A stretch of 64,000 nucleotides of DNA from positions 82,389-146,388 of the forward strand of contig NZ_JAOASQ010000046.1 of the NCBI RefSeq assembly GCF_030158565.1, written 5' to 3'. Positions 15,840 to 24,624 of this stretch are shown here, one piece after another (within the stretch, counting starts at the first letter, position 1; every line of letters starts with the position of its first letter). The notes beneath the pieces were generated by a model that searched no databases, was not told the DNA's origin, and saw only the letters and a program-made list of their open reading frames with translations. Origin of the DNA: Limnohabitans sp. Its GTDB lineage: Bacteria; Pseudomonadota; Gammaproteobacteria; Burkholderiales; Burkholderiaceae_C. A program made the translations under genes and the position numbers.

Positions 15840-17273
15840 TCAGCCGTGCTTGATGGTGACGGTTTTGAGCGTGGTGAAGCTGTAGAGCGCTTCAAAGCCT
15901 TTTTCGCGGCCGTGGCCGCTGGCCTTGACGCCGCCAAACGGCAACTCGATGCCGCCACCTGCACCGTAGTTGTTCACAAACACCTGGCCGCTGCGCAGAC
16001 GCCGGGCCATGCGCAGCTGGCGGCCGCCGTCCTGCGTCCACAGCGCTGCGGCCAGACCGTATTCGGTGCCGTTGGCCAGCTCGATGGCGTGGTCCTCATC
16101 GTCAAAGGGGCTGATCGCCAGCACAGGGCCGAAGATTTCTTCTTGTGCAATGCGGTGGCCAATCGGCACGTCGCGGATCAGCGTGGGCACTTGGTAGAAG
16201 CCACCTTTTGGCGCCTCGGGCACCAGTTGGCCCTGCGCAGCGATCGGCAGGCCATCGGTTTTGGCCAGTTCGACAAAGCTGCGCACGCGCTGCATTTGCG
16301 ACTCGCGGATCAGTGGGCCACAGTTCAGGTCCATGTGGGCCGGGCCGGTGCGGGTGGCGGCAAAAGACTTGGCCAAGCGCTCCACCACCGCTTCGTACAC
16401 CGGGCGGTGCACCAGCGCGCGGCTACCGGCCGAGCAGGTCTGGCCCGCGTTTTGCACGATGGCGTTGGTCACCACCGTGGTCATGGCGTCCATGTCGGCG
16501 TCGCCAAAAATGATCTGCGGCGACTTGCCGCCCAGCTCCAGCGTCACCGGTGCATGGTGCTCGGCCGCGGCCTGCACCACCAACTGACCCACACGGGGCG
16601 AGCCGGTGAAAGACACATGGTCCACGCCCTGGTGGCGCACCAGCAGGTCACCCGCTTCGTGGCCATAACCGGTCACGATATTGAGCGCCCCCGCCGGAAA
16701 GCCGACCTCGGCGGCCATCTCGGCCACACGCAGGATCGACAAGCAAGCATCTTCAGCGGGCTTGACCACGCAGGCATTGCCCACCGCCAGCGAAGCGGCC
16801 ACGCTGCGGCCAAAAATTTGCAGCGGGTAATTCCAGGGGATGACGTGCCCGGTCACGCCAAACGGTTCGCGCAAGGTGAACACGGTGTGCCCGTTGTAAA
16901 AAGGAATGGTCTCACCCATGAGCTTGTCGGCCGCACCGGCATAAAACTCAAAGTAACGCGCCACCGCCGTGACGTCACCACGCGCCAGCGTGGTGGGCTT
17001 GCCGCAGTCACGCGACTCGATGGCGGCCAACTCGTCGATGTGCGCCAGCATGTGCTGCGACAGGCGGTGCAGCAAGCGGCCGCGTTCGGTGGCGGTCAGG
17101 CGGCCCCAGTCGCCGTCGAAGGCTTCGCGCGCGGCGTGCACGGCACGGTCAATGTCGGTGGCGTTGCCTCGGGCAATGGCGTCGTACTGTTCGCCCGTAG
17201 ACGGGTCGATCACCGGGATGTCCTGCCCCGATGCGGGCGCGATGTGCTGGTTGGCGATGTAGTGCCGTTTCAT
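15840..17273 (-). CDS. aldehyde dehydrogenase family protein
   Basis: A 477-residue NAD(P)+-dependent aldehyde dehydrogenase. The catalytic Glu is in VTLELGGKSPQ and the nucleophilic Cys in QNAGQTCSAGSR. The PWNYPLQIFG loop and GGGIELPFGGVKASGHGREKG C-terminus are typical. Length is normal. It is the first gene of a three-gene minus-strand operon. A GntR gene starts 128 bases away in the opposite direction and is the probable controller. The aldehyde substrate is not evident. Confidence 0.93.
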   Translation of the reverse strand: MKRHYIANQHIAPASGQDIPVIDPSTGEQYDAIARGNATDIDRAVHAAREAFDGDWGRLTATERGRLLHRLSQHMLAHIDELAAIESRDCGKPTTLARGDVTAVARYFEFYAGAADKLMGETIPFYNGHTVFTLREPFGVTGHVIPWNYPLQIFGRSVAASLAVGNACVVKPAEDACLSILRVAEMAAEVGFPAGALNIVTGYGHEAGDLLVRHQGVDHVSFTGSPRVGQLVVQAAAEHHAPVTLELGGKSPQIIFGDADMDAMTTVVTNAIVQNAGQTCSAGSRALVHRPVYEAVVERLAKSFAATRTGPAHMDLNCGPLIRESQMQRVRSFVELAKTDGLPIAAQGQLVPEAPKGGFYQVPTLIRDVPIGHRIAQEEIFGPVLAISPFDDEDHAIELANGTEYGLAAALWTQDGGRQLRMARRLRSGQVFVNNYGAGGGIELPFGGVKASGHGREKGFEALYSFTTLKTVTIKHG

Positions 17274-17401
17274 GGGGTATGGCCTGAAAAGTTGTTAACT
17301 CAGTTTACAGGATGATTCGACAAAAATTCGACGCGCTCAGCAAGGACTTACCCACGTCTGCCGATTTGTAAAATAGATTGATCTCTTCAACAGGCCATTT
17401 C

Positions 17402-18148
17402 ATGACCACACCCGAGCGTGAATCTGCCCCGTCCAATGCCTTGGCCCGGTTGCAGCCCGTCAAGCACGAACGTTTTGCCGAGCGGGTGTACGAAAGCCTC
17501 TTCCACGCCATCCTGACTGGCAAACTGGCACCGACTACACGCCTGCCTCCCGAGCAACAACTGGCCACATTTTTCCAGGTCTCGCGACCAGTGGTGCGCC
17601 AGGCACTGGACCGGCTGCGCAGCGACCAACTGATCGAATCGGTCCGCGGTTCGGGCACCTTTGTGCGGCCCGACTGGCAGCAGGTCTCGACCCGCCCTCC
17701 TCAGGAACCCGACATCAGCCACTGGCTCCACGGGCAGGAATTGCGTCTGGTGCTGGAGCCTGAATGCGCCCACTGGGCAGCTTTGCGGCGCAATCAGGCT
17801 GATTTGCAAAACATGGCGGCCGCTCTGGATGGTTTTGAACAAGCGGCGGCCAAAGGCGATGTGGCCCACCATTTCGATTTCCAGTTTCACGAAGCCATTG
17901 CCCGCGCCAGCGCCAACCCGCGCATGCTCCAAGTCATCCAGACTTTGCAGTACGACGTCAGCCATGCCGTCAACATGACCCGGCACTTGGTCCGGCTCAA
18001 GCCCTGGCAACGTACCCATGACGTGCTGGATGAACACCGCGATATTTACCGCAGCATTGAGCGACAAGATGCCGAAAGTGCCCGTCGGGCCATGCGCAGC
18101 CACATTGAAAAGGCTCGCATCCGGATGCTGGAGCCCTCACCGAATTGA
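17402..18148 (+). CDS. FCD-type GntR regulator, divergent from the aldehyde dehydrogenase operon
   Basis: A 248-residue regulator. The winged helix covers FAERVYESLFHAILTGKLAP and LPPEQQLATFFQVSRPVVRQAL, and SVRGSGTFV forms the wing (residues about 25-95). The FCD domain has the metal-site pattern (HFDFQFHEAIARAS). It is transcribed away from the three-gene operon starting at 17273, and the 128-base shared gap contains AT-rich promoter-like sequence including GTTAAC. By location it controls that operon. No exact TNGTNNNACNA operator was found in the gap. Confidence 0.92.
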   Translation: MTTPERESAPSNALARLQPVKHERFAERVYESLFHAILTGKLAPTTRLPPEQQLATFFQVSRPVVRQALDRLRSDQLIESVRGSGTFVRPDWQQVSTRPPQEPDISHWLHGQELRLVLEPECAHWAALRRNQADLQNMAAALDGFEQAAAKGDVAHHFDFQFHEAIARASANPRMLQVIQTLQYDVSHAVNMTRHLVRLKPWQRTHDVLDEHRDIYRSIERQDAESARRAMRSHIEKARIRMLEPSPN

Positions 18149-18186
18149 GGCATTGCGGATCATGCGCGCCATAAAACTGGCTTGAG

Positions 18187-18207
18187 TTGTTGCAGAATCA
18201 GCAACAA
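18187..18207. promoter_or_regulatory. 21-bp palindrome overlapping the lysR start codon
   Basis: TTGTTGC and GCAACAA flank seven bases (AGAATCA). The last A is the A of the lysR start codon, so binding here would block translation start or transcription of the regulator itself. The same arms and spacing occur at 6514-6534 upstream of a dioxygenase gene. Confidence 0.6.
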
Positions 18208-19094
18208 TGGACAAGCTCGATGCAATGCAAATTTTTGTGCGCGTGGCTGAAGCGGGCACATTCACCGCCGTGGCCGATCAGATGCAGGTGGCCCGCTCGG
18301 TGGTCACGCGGCAGATCGCCGCACTGGAAAAGCACCTGCGCGTCAAGCTCATCACCCGCAGCACGCGCAGCCTGACCTTGACTGCCGCCGGTGCCGCTTA
18401 TCTGGAAAAGTGCCGAGTCATCCTGAACATGGTGGACGCGGCCGAAGCCAGCCTGGACGAAGAAAAAGCCGTGCCGCGTGGCCGCATCCGGCTAGGGCTG
18501 CCGCTGAGCTTTGGCTTGCAGCGGCTCATGCCCGCCTTGCTTGACTTCGCCAAGGCGCAGCCGCACATCGAGCTGATGATGGATTTTTCAGACCAGCGCT
18601 CCAACCTGATTGAAGAAGGCATCGACTTGTCGATCCGCATCACCGCCGATTTGCAGCCGGGCGACATCGTGCGGCACCTGGGCGAATGCCACTTGCTCAC
18701 GCTGGCCTCGCCCGGTTATTTGTCAGAGCATGGCCAGCCGCTGCACCCCGAGCAATTGCGGCACCATGAATGCCTGATTTATTCCATGACCATGAACGCG
18801 GCCACTTGGGCTTATGCCGACGCGGGGCAGGTCAGCGCTTTTGCGGTGCGCGGCCGCATCCGGTCCAACAACGGCGTGGCGCTCACGCAAGCGGCCGCAC
18901 AGGGTCTGGGCATCACGCGCCAGCCGGACTTCATCGCCGAGCCCTTTTTGGCGCGGGGCGAGGTGGTCGAGCTTTTGCAGGACTTTGCGCCACCGGCCTT
19001 GGGCATTTACGCGGTGCTGCCCAGCAACCGCTACATCCCGCATCGGGTGAATGTGTTGATCGAGCACCTGGCCAAAGCCTTGCGATCGGCTTGA
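18207..19094 (+). CDS. LysR family transcriptional regulator
   Basis: A 295-residue LysR protein of the AaeR/CrgA/DhcR-like subgroup. It starts MDKLDAMQIFVRVAEAGTFT, and the helix-turn-helix covers VADQMQVARSVVTRQIAALE. The effector domain begins about residue 88 (GRIRLGLPLSF). The pattern LIEEGIDLSIRI is typical of the subgroup, which responds to aromatic or oxidising compounds. The start codon is overlapped by a palindrome that recurs upstream of the dioxygenase/b561/YceI genes, which makes those genes likely targets together with autoregulation. The next gene, an aldehyde dehydrogenase, starts 87 bases downstream. Confidence 0.93.
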   Translation: MDKLDAMQIFVRVAEAGTFTAVADQMQVARSVVTRQIAALEKHLRVKLITRSTRSLTLTAAGAAYLEKCRVILNMVDAAEASLDEEKAVPRGRIRLGLPLSFGLQRLMPALLDFAKAQPHIELMMDFSDQRSNLIEEGIDLSIRITADLQPGDIVRHLGECHLLTLASPGYLSEHGQPLHPEQLRHHECLIYSMTMNAATWAYADAGQVSAFAVRGRIRSNNGVALTQAAAQGLGITRQPDFIAEPFLARGEVVELLQDFAPPALGIYAVLPSNRYIPHRVNVLIEHLAKALRSA

Positions 19095-19180
19095 GCGTGT
19101 CCCGTGCTTGACGCAGGCCTGAGCCATTTCGGCCACAATGCGCCCACTGCCGATTCAGGCGTTCACAGGACGACAAACCC

Positions 19181-20617
19181 ATGACTTACCCCAACACCCA
19201 GCTCTTCATCAACGGCCAATGGTGCGATGCCGAAAGCGGCCGCACCCTGCCCGTGTTCAACCCCGCCACCGGCACCGAGATTGGCCGATTGGCCCATGCC
19301 GGTGTGGCCGATCTGGAGCGTGCGGCGCAAGCGGCGCAAAAGGGCTTTGAGATCTGGCGTGATGTGCCCGCCAACGAGCGCAGCGCCATCATGCGCAAGG
19401 CCGCCGCCCTGATGCGCGAACGCGCCCCCCAAATTGCCCAGCTGCTCACGCAAGAGCAAGGCAAGCCGCTGGCCGAAGCCAAGATCGAAGCCATGTCGGC
19501 CGCCGACATCATCGAGTGGTTTGCCGAAGAAGGCCGCCGCGTGTATGGCCGCATCGTGCCGCCGCGCAACATCAACGTGCAGCAAAACGTGCTCAAGCAG
19601 CCCGTGGGGCCGGTGGCCGCCTTCACGCCCTGGAACTTCCCGATCAACCAGGCCGTGCGCAAGATGTCGGCCGCTTTGGCCACCGGTTGCTCCATCATCG
19701 TCAAGGCCCCTGAAGAAACCCCGGCATCGCCCGCCGAGCTGATCCGCGCTTTCCACGACGCGGGCGTGCCTGCGGGTGTGATCGGTCTGGTGTTCGGCAC
19801 CCCGTCCGAAATCTCGAACTACCTGATCGCCCACCCGGTCATCCGCAAGATGACTTTCACCGGCTCCACCCCGGTGGGCAAGCAACTGGCCGCGCTGGCC
19901 GGTCAGCACATGAAGCGCGTGACCATGGAGCTGGGTGGTCACGCCCCGGTGATCGTGGCCGAAGACGGTGACATCGCTTTGGCGGTGAAAGCCGCAGGCG
20001 CTGCCAAGTTCCGCAATGCCGGTCAGGTGTGCATTTCGCCCACACGCTTTTTGGTGCACCACAAGATCGCCGACGAATTTGCCCAAGTGTTCGCCGCGCA
20101 TGCGGGTTCTTTGAAGGTGGGTGACGGCCTGGCCGAAGGCACGAACATGGGCCCCTTGGCCAACGACCGGCGCCTGACGGCCATGCAGGCGATCACGAAA
20201 GACGCGCTGGCCAAAGGCGCCAAACTGCTCACCGGGGGCGAGCGCATTGGTTCCGAAGGCAACTTCTTTGCGCCCACGGTCTTGTCGCATGTGCCGCTGG
20301 ACGCCGATGTGGTGAACAACGAGCCCTTCGGCCCGATTGCCGCGATCCGCACGTTCGAGAAGATCGAAGACGCGATCGCCGAAGCCAACCGCTTGCCTTT
20401 CGGCTTGTCGGGTTATGCCTTCACCAACTCGCTCAAGACCTCGCACCTGCTGAGCCAGCGCCTCGAAGTGGGCATGCTTTGGGTCAACCAGCCTGCAGCC
20501 CCTTGGCCCGAGTTGCCTTTCGGCGGCATCAAGGATTCGGGTTACGGCTCCGAAGGCGGCCCCGAAGCGCTGGACGCTTACCTCAACACCAAGACGGTCT
20601 CGATCTTCAACGCTTAA
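19181..20617 (+). CDS. NAD(P)-dependent aldehyde dehydrogenase, GabD-like
   Basis: A 478-residue aldehyde dehydrogenase. The features are [16 protein letters not shown], catalytic Glu in [11 protein letters not shown], nucleophilic Cys in [11 protein letters not shown], and the C-terminal [18 protein letters not shown]. This set fits the succinate-semialdehyde / alpha-ketoglutarate-semialdehyde dehydrogenase branch. AGGA precedes the ATG. It stands as a single gene after lysR and before a repeat element. The true substrate is uncertain. Confidence 0.93.
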   Translation: MTYPNTQLFINGQWCDAESGRTLPVFNPATGTEIGRLAHAGVADLERAAQAAQKGFEIWRDVPANERSAIMRKAAALMRERAPQIAQLLTQEQGKPLAEAKIEAMSAADIIEWFAEEGRRVYGRIVPPRNINVQQNVLKQPVGPVAAFTPWNFPINQAVRKMSAALATGCSIIVKAPEETPASPAELIRAFHDAGVPAGVIGLVFGTPSEISNYLIAHPVIRKMTFTGSTPVGKQLAALAGQHMKRVTMELGGHAPVIVAEDGDIALAVKAAGAAKFRNAGQVCISPTRFLVHHKIADEFAQVFAAHAGSLKVGDGLAEGTNMGPLANDRRLTAMQAITKDALAKGAKLLTGGERIGSEGNFFAPTVLSHVPLDADVVNNEPFGPIAAIRTFEKIEDAIAEANRLPFGLSGYAFTNSLKTSHLLSQRLEVGMLWVNQPAAPWPELPFGGIKDSGYGSEGGPEALDAYLNTKTVSIFNA

Positions 20618-20631
20618 GACCGCTTCGATCC

Positions 20632-20702
20632 GTAGGTCGGTGGCTTTAGCCCCGACATCGGGCGCGTGCTGAGTCAGCGTCGGAGTTGAAGCTCCGACCT
20701 AC
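20632..20702. repeat. extragenic palindromic repeat (GTAGGTCGG...CCGACCTAC)
   Basis: Outer arms GTAGGTCGG and CCGACCTAC enclose two smaller stems (GGCTTTAGCC with flanking CCGACA, and GTCGGAGTTGAAGCTCCGAC). This bipartite design, built around GCTTTAGCCCC and GTTGAAGCTCC cores, is that of REP/BIME-type elements common in Burkholderiales intergenic DNA. It separates the convergent aldehyde dehydrogenase and phoX genes and could act as a bidirectional transcription end. Confidence 0.65.
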
Positions 20703-20712
20703 CCTAAGGACT

Positions 20713-22623
20713 TCAAGTCCCGATCACGCCGCCGTCGATTTTGCGGATCACCACGTTCGCAGAGCGGGGTCGGCCATCGGGCTGGTAGTCCGGCCAGCTC
20801 GAATACTTTTGCGGCAGCTTGGGGTCGCTGCGGTCGGTGGGTGTTTCACCCGGGTGCTGCACGCTGATGAACAGGTTGCGCCCATCGGGCGTGAAGCTCA
20901 CGCCGGTGATCTCGCAGTTGGTCGGCCCGGTCAAGAAGCGGCGGATTTCGCCCGTGGTTGTGTCGCAGGCCAGCATTTGGTTGTTGCCGATGCGGGCGAA
21001 CTCACCCTTGTACATCTGGGTGGCGTGGGCATCGGTCTGGATCCACAGCAAGCCATTGGGGCTGAAGCCCAAACCGTCCGGGCAGCCAAAGATGTCGCCC
21101 TTCACATTGCCCTTGGCCTCGGCCCGTTCGTTGGCCGGGTCACCGGCCAGCACCAGGTGGTTCCATTCAAACGTCAGGCCGTCAAAGTCACCCGCTTCGC
21201 GCCAGCGGATGATCTGGCCCATGGTGTTGTTGGCCCTCGGGTTGGCGGCGTCCACGCCGGGCTTGCCCGGGGTGCCGCGCTGGCTGTTGTTGGTCAGCGT
21301 GCAATAGACCCAGCGCGAAGCCTTGTCGATGGCCAGCCATTCGGGGCGGTCCATCTTGGTGGCCCCCAGCAAGTCGCTGGCCTGCCGGGCCTTGATGAGC
21401 ACCTCGCCCTGGTCGGCAAAACCGTTGGCTGCGGTGAGTGGGCCCTGGCCGTGCACCAGGGGCAACCACTGGCCTAGGCCATTGGCATCGAAGCGGGCCA
21501 CGTGCAGCGTGCCTTCGTCCAGCAGGTGGCGGTTGGCTTTGGCCCCGCCGGGCTGCATGCGGCCAGTGCTGACGAATTTGTAGATGTATTCAAAGCGGGC
21601 GTCTTCGCCCGAATAGACCACGGCACGTTGGTCTTGCGTGAGCGCCACCCAGGCGCCTTCGTGTGCGGCGCGGCCCAGCGCCGTGCGCTTGACGGGCGTG
21701 CTGGTCGGGTCCATCGGATCGACTTCGACCACCCAGCCATAGCGGTTGGGCTCGTTGGGGTTTTTCGTGGCGTCAAAGCGTTCGTCAAAACGCTCCCACG
21801 CGTAAAAGCTTTTCTCGTTCATGCCCCAGCGTTTGTGGTGGGCGCTGATGTCTTTGCCGCCGCCGAAATAGAACATCCAGTTTTCTTCGCCCGACAAATA
21901 AGTGCCCCAAGGCGTAGCGCTGCTGGCGCAGTTGTTGAGAGTGCCCAGCGTGGTGCGGCCTTGCGGGTCGGTGGCGGTGCGCAGCAAGGGGTGGCCTGCG
22001 GCGGGGCCCGACATGTCAAAAGGCGTGGTCATGGTGAAGCGGCGTGCATAGGCCGAGGGGCGCACCATCTCCCAAGCTTGGCCATTGAACTTGACCTCAT
22101 AGACCGACAGGCCGTGGGCGTTTTGCGACTTCTTGACCTTGGCCGCGTTCATGGGCTCAAAGCCATCGGGGTGCAGCAAGCCGTCGTCGGTGTACTCGTG
22201 GTTGAGCGCGATCAGGCCGTGGGTGGACGAACCGTTGAGCGGGAAAAAGGCCAGGCCGTCGTGGTGCATGCCCAGTTGCACGGCCTGGTCGGCGGCGCTG
22301 TTGCTGCCGTCGGTGCGAAATGCGGGCATGTTGCCCGCCATGCCCACGGGCTCGCCCCAGCGTGCGATCACCTGGGCCACATAGCCGGGGGGCACCACCA
22401 GCGCATCGGTCTGACCCGGTGGGATGGCGGTAAAGCCCAACCGCGCTTTGTCTGTGGCCAGGTTGGCACAGCCCGACAAAGGGTGCAGCACACCCAGCAA
22501 GCTGGCCAGGCCCGCGCCGCGCAGCACCGTGCGCCGGTCCATGGGCAGGTGGGCAATCAAGTCATGGATCGAGGGGTTGCTCGATCGGTTGCTGTCTTCC
22601 ATCGTCGAAAAGTCTTTGGGCAT
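20713..22623 (-). CDS. PhoX family alkaline phosphatase
   Basis: A 636-residue protein. The N-terminal region (MPMDRRTVLRGAGLASLLG, about residues 27-45) is a twin-arginine-like signal with a C-containing cut region, and the mature part has LNHEYTDDGLL, YLSGEENWMFYFGG, AHEGAWVAL, RPEWLAID and CPDGLGFSPNGLLWIQTDA, all PhoX beta-propeller motifs. The conserved Cys in LNNCASSATPWGTYLSGEEN belongs to the Fe/Ca active site of PhoX. It would release phosphate from organic esters in the periplasm. The ATG at 22623 is chosen over an upstream TTG because GGA lies before it. It converges with the gene at 19181. Confidence 0.92.
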   Translation of the reverse strand: MPKDFSTMEDSNRSSNPSIHDLIAHLPMDRRTVLRGAGLASLLGVLHPLSGCANLATDKARLGFTAIPPGQTDALVVPPGYVAQVIARWGEPVGMAGNMPAFRTDGSNSAADQAVQLGMHHDGLAFFPLNGSSTHGLIALNHEYTDDGLLHPDGFEPMNAAKVKKSQNAHGLSVYEVKFNGQAWEMVRPSAYARRFTMTTPFDMSGPAAGHPLLRTATDPQGRTTLGTLNNCASSATPWGTYLSGEENWMFYFGGGKDISAHHKRWGMNEKSFYAWERFDERFDATKNPNEPNRYGWVVEVDPMDPTSTPVKRTALGRAAHEGAWVALTQDQRAVVYSGEDARFEYIYKFVSTGRMQPGGAKANRHLLDEGTLHVARFDANGLGQWLPLVHGQGPLTAANGFADQGEVLIKARQASDLLGATKMDRPEWLAIDKASRWVYCTLTNNSQRGTPGKPGVDAANPRANNTMGQIIRWREAGDFDGLTFEWNHLVLAGDPANERAEAKGNVKGDIFGCPDGLGFSPNGLLWIQTDAHATQMYKGEFARIGNNQMLACDTTTGEIRRFLTGPTNCEITGVSFTPDGRNLFISVQHPGETPTDRSDPKLPQKYSSWPDYQPDGRPRSANVVIRKIDGGVIGT

Positions 22624-22806
22624 CGGTGTTTTCCAGAAATTCAAGCCAGTGCTAGGTTGATCCGGCCTGTAGTGGCACGAAAGATAACCCGGCGCGATGA
22701 CAAGGGTGTGAAAGCCAGGTGCTTGACAGCTTGGTGTGCGTCAGATCAAGGAAACGGTCGCATGGCCTCTGTAGGATGTGAGCATTGACTTTGCCGAGCA
22801 GACTTC

Positions 22807-23235
22807 ATGAAAAACACACTTTCCTTGTTGGCTTTTTCAGTCAACTTGTTGTTCACCGCTTCTGCGTCATGGGCGCAGACTTCCATCGCCTTGGGGCGCG
22901 CTGATTTTCGCGACAACTGCGCCAGTTGCCATGGCCTGACGGGTAAAGGCGATGGTCCGATGCGCTCTGCCTTGGTCAAGCCGCCCGCTGATTTGACGAC
23001 GATCGCGAAGCGCAATGGCGGTGCGTTTCCGCAAGAGCAGATCGGTGAAGTCATCGATGGGCGCGTTCTGGGCGATGCTGGCCCGCACGGTTCGCGAGAA
23101 ATGCCGGTGTGGGGTCAGGTGTTCAAAAAGCGCGCCATGACCCGGCCGGGTGACTCCGCGCGCACCGCAGAGTGGTCTGCGCAGGACCGCATCCTCTCGC
23201 TGCTCAAGTACCTCGAAGACATCCAGGTCAAGTGA
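22807..23235 (+). CDS. class I c-type cytochrome, secreted
   Basis: A 142-residue protein with a signal peptide (MKNTLSLLAFSVNLLFTASA, cut after WAQ). The haem motif CASCH occurs near residue 40 in RDNCASCHGLTGKGDGP. A methionine ligand is likely in SREMPVWGQVF. The domain is a mono-haem cytochrome c that would sit in the periplasm. It is a single gene, divergent from phoX and convergent with the lipocalin gene. The redox partner is not evident. Confidence 0.9.
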   Translation: MKNTLSLLAFSVNLLFTASASWAQTSIALGRADFRDNCASCHGLTGKGDGPMRSALVKPPADLTTIAKRNGGAFPQEQIGEVIDGRVLGDAGPHGSREMPVWGQVFKKRAMTRPGDSARTAEWSAQDRILSLLKYLEDIQVK

Positions 23236-23247
23236 GCTGGGCAGGCT

Positions 23248-23793
23248 TCACGGGGGGCTGAGCTGGATGCGCTGCAGGTCAAAGCCGTTGGCCGCCAGTT
23301 TGCCCAGCAAGCCCTGGTAGGTCGCTGCGGGCAACTCGGGTGTGCGCGACAGGATCCACAAATACTCGCGGCTGGGTTCGCTGACCACCACCCATTGGTA
23401 TTGCGGGTCCAGGTCGATGATCCAGTAATTGCCCCAGACCATGGGGATGAACGACAGCCATGCGGGTGCAAAGCGCACTTGCAGGCGGGGTGAGTTGGCT
23501 CGGCCAATTTGACGCGCCATGCCCAGGGCTTCGCTCCACTCACCGTTGGCGGTTTTGCAGCGGTTGAGCACCTGCACCTGGCCATCGGCCTGCAGGCTGT
23601 ACTGGGCACTGGTGCTGCTGGCGCATTTTTTTTGAAACCAGTTGGGGTACTTGGCGATTTCGTACCAAGTGCCCATGTAGCGCGGCACGTCCACGGAAGC
23701 CACCGTGTCCAAGGGCGCAGGCGTTTGGGCCGAAGCCGTCAGGGCACACAGGCCCAGACACAGCCCGGCCAGCCATGTGCTGGGGCGCCTCAC
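23248..23793 (-). CDS. lipocalin family protein (Blc-like)
   Basis: A 181-residue lipocalin. An N-terminal hydrophobic segment (TWLAGLCLGLCALTASAQ) is a signal peptide, and the lipocalin motif is YMGTWYEIAKYPNWFQKKC. The later strand WVVVSEPSREYLWILSRTP is typical of Blc. It lacks a clear lipobox at the cleavage site, so a soluble periplasmic form is likely. I chose the GTG at 23793 because it overlaps the stop of the upstream SDR gene (GTGTGA), indicating translational coupling. A TTG 39 bases further upstream is possible but less likely. Confidence 0.9.
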   Translation of the reverse strand: MRRPSTWLAGLCLGLCALTASAQTPAPLDTVASVDVPRYMGTWYEIAKYPNWFQKKCASSTSAQYSLQADGQVQVLNRCKTANGEWSEALGMARQIGRANSPRLQVRFAPAWLSFIPMVWGNYWIIDLDPQYQWVVVSEPSREYLWILSRTPELPAATYQGLLGKLAANGFDLQRIQLSPP

Positions 23794-24584
23794 ACCACGA
23801 TCGGGTTGAGTGCCCCGTCCATGCTCATGCAAATGCCGGTGATGTAGCTGGCCTTGGCGGAGGCCAAAAAGACGACCGCATTGGCGATCTCTTCGGGCTC
23901 GGCCATGCGGCCCAGGGGGATGCGCGAGACGGCTTGGGCCATCGCTTGCTCGGTGCTGATGCCTTGGTTGCGTGCATCGGCCACCAGGCCTTCTTGCAGG
24001 CGGTCGGTGCGCGTCAGGCCTGGGTTGATCGCGTTGACGCGGATGCCCTGCGGCCCATAAGCGGCAGCCAGCCCTGCACTGGCCAGCATCAGGGCCGCAT
24101 TGGCCGCGCCGCCGGGCAGGTGGATGGGGCTGGCCACTTTGCCGCCGTTGCCCACCACGTTGACCACGGCACCTTGGCCACGAGCGGCCATGCGCTGGAT
24201 GCTGGGGTTGATCATGTGGATGTAGGTGAAGTACTTGGCCTGCATCGCGTCTTGCCAGGCCTCGGGCGTCAGCTCGGGTGCGGGCGTGCGTTTGGCGGCC
24301 CCGGCCGAATTGACCAGCACATCGACCGGACCGAAGGCGGCCTCGGCCGAGTCGAGCGCCGCCAGGGCCGCTTGCGGGTCGCGCAAATCGGCGGCCACGG
24401 TGTGGATGCGCTCGGCTGGAAATTGCGTTTGCAAGCTTTGGCGGGCCTTGTCCAGGTTGGCGGTATCACGCGAGACGAGTGACACCTTCGCACCCTCTTG
24501 CAAGAAGGCCTGCGCACAGGCCAGGCCAATGCCTTTGCTGCCGCCAGTGATCAGAACGTGTTGGTTTTGAAGTTGCAAATCCAT
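23790..24584 (-). CDS. SDR family oxidoreductase
   Basis: A 264-residue short-chain dehydrogenase. The Rossmann motif is TGGSKGIGLA. NSAG is present, but the catalytic tetrad is altered: the usual Ser/YxxxK stretch reads VVNVVGNGGKVASPIHLPGGAANAALML, so the Tyr of YxxxK is missing. The C-terminus has INPGLTRTDRLQ and the usual SYITGICMSMDGAL. The start at 24584 is chosen because homology begins at MDLQLQNQ. It follows the GntR gene by 40 bases and overlaps the lipocalin gene. Related SDRs without the Tyr occur, so it may act on an unusual substrate or have weak activity. Confidence 0.92.
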   Translation of the reverse strand: MDLQLQNQHVLITGGSKGIGLACAQAFLQEGAKVSLVSRDTANLDKARQSLQTQFPAERIHTVAADLRDPQAALAALDSAEAAFGPVDVLVNSAGAAKRTPAPELTPEAWQDAMQAKYFTYIHMINPSIQRMAARGQGAVVNVVGNGGKVASPIHLPGGAANAALMLASAGLAAAYGPQGIRVNAINPGLTRTDRLQEGLVADARNQGISTEQAMAQAVSRIPLGRMAEPEEIANAVVFLASAKASYITGICMSMDGALNPIVV

Positions 24585-24624
24585 GAAGGTGCCTTGTGAA
24601 GCAGGAGAAAGAAAAGAGAGGGTT

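Noticed and set aside
14985..17315. Long plus-strand open frame opposite the dehydrogenase genes
   Set aside because: It is a by-product of GC-rich codon bias in the opposite strand; the minus-strand frames carry all the conserved motifs.
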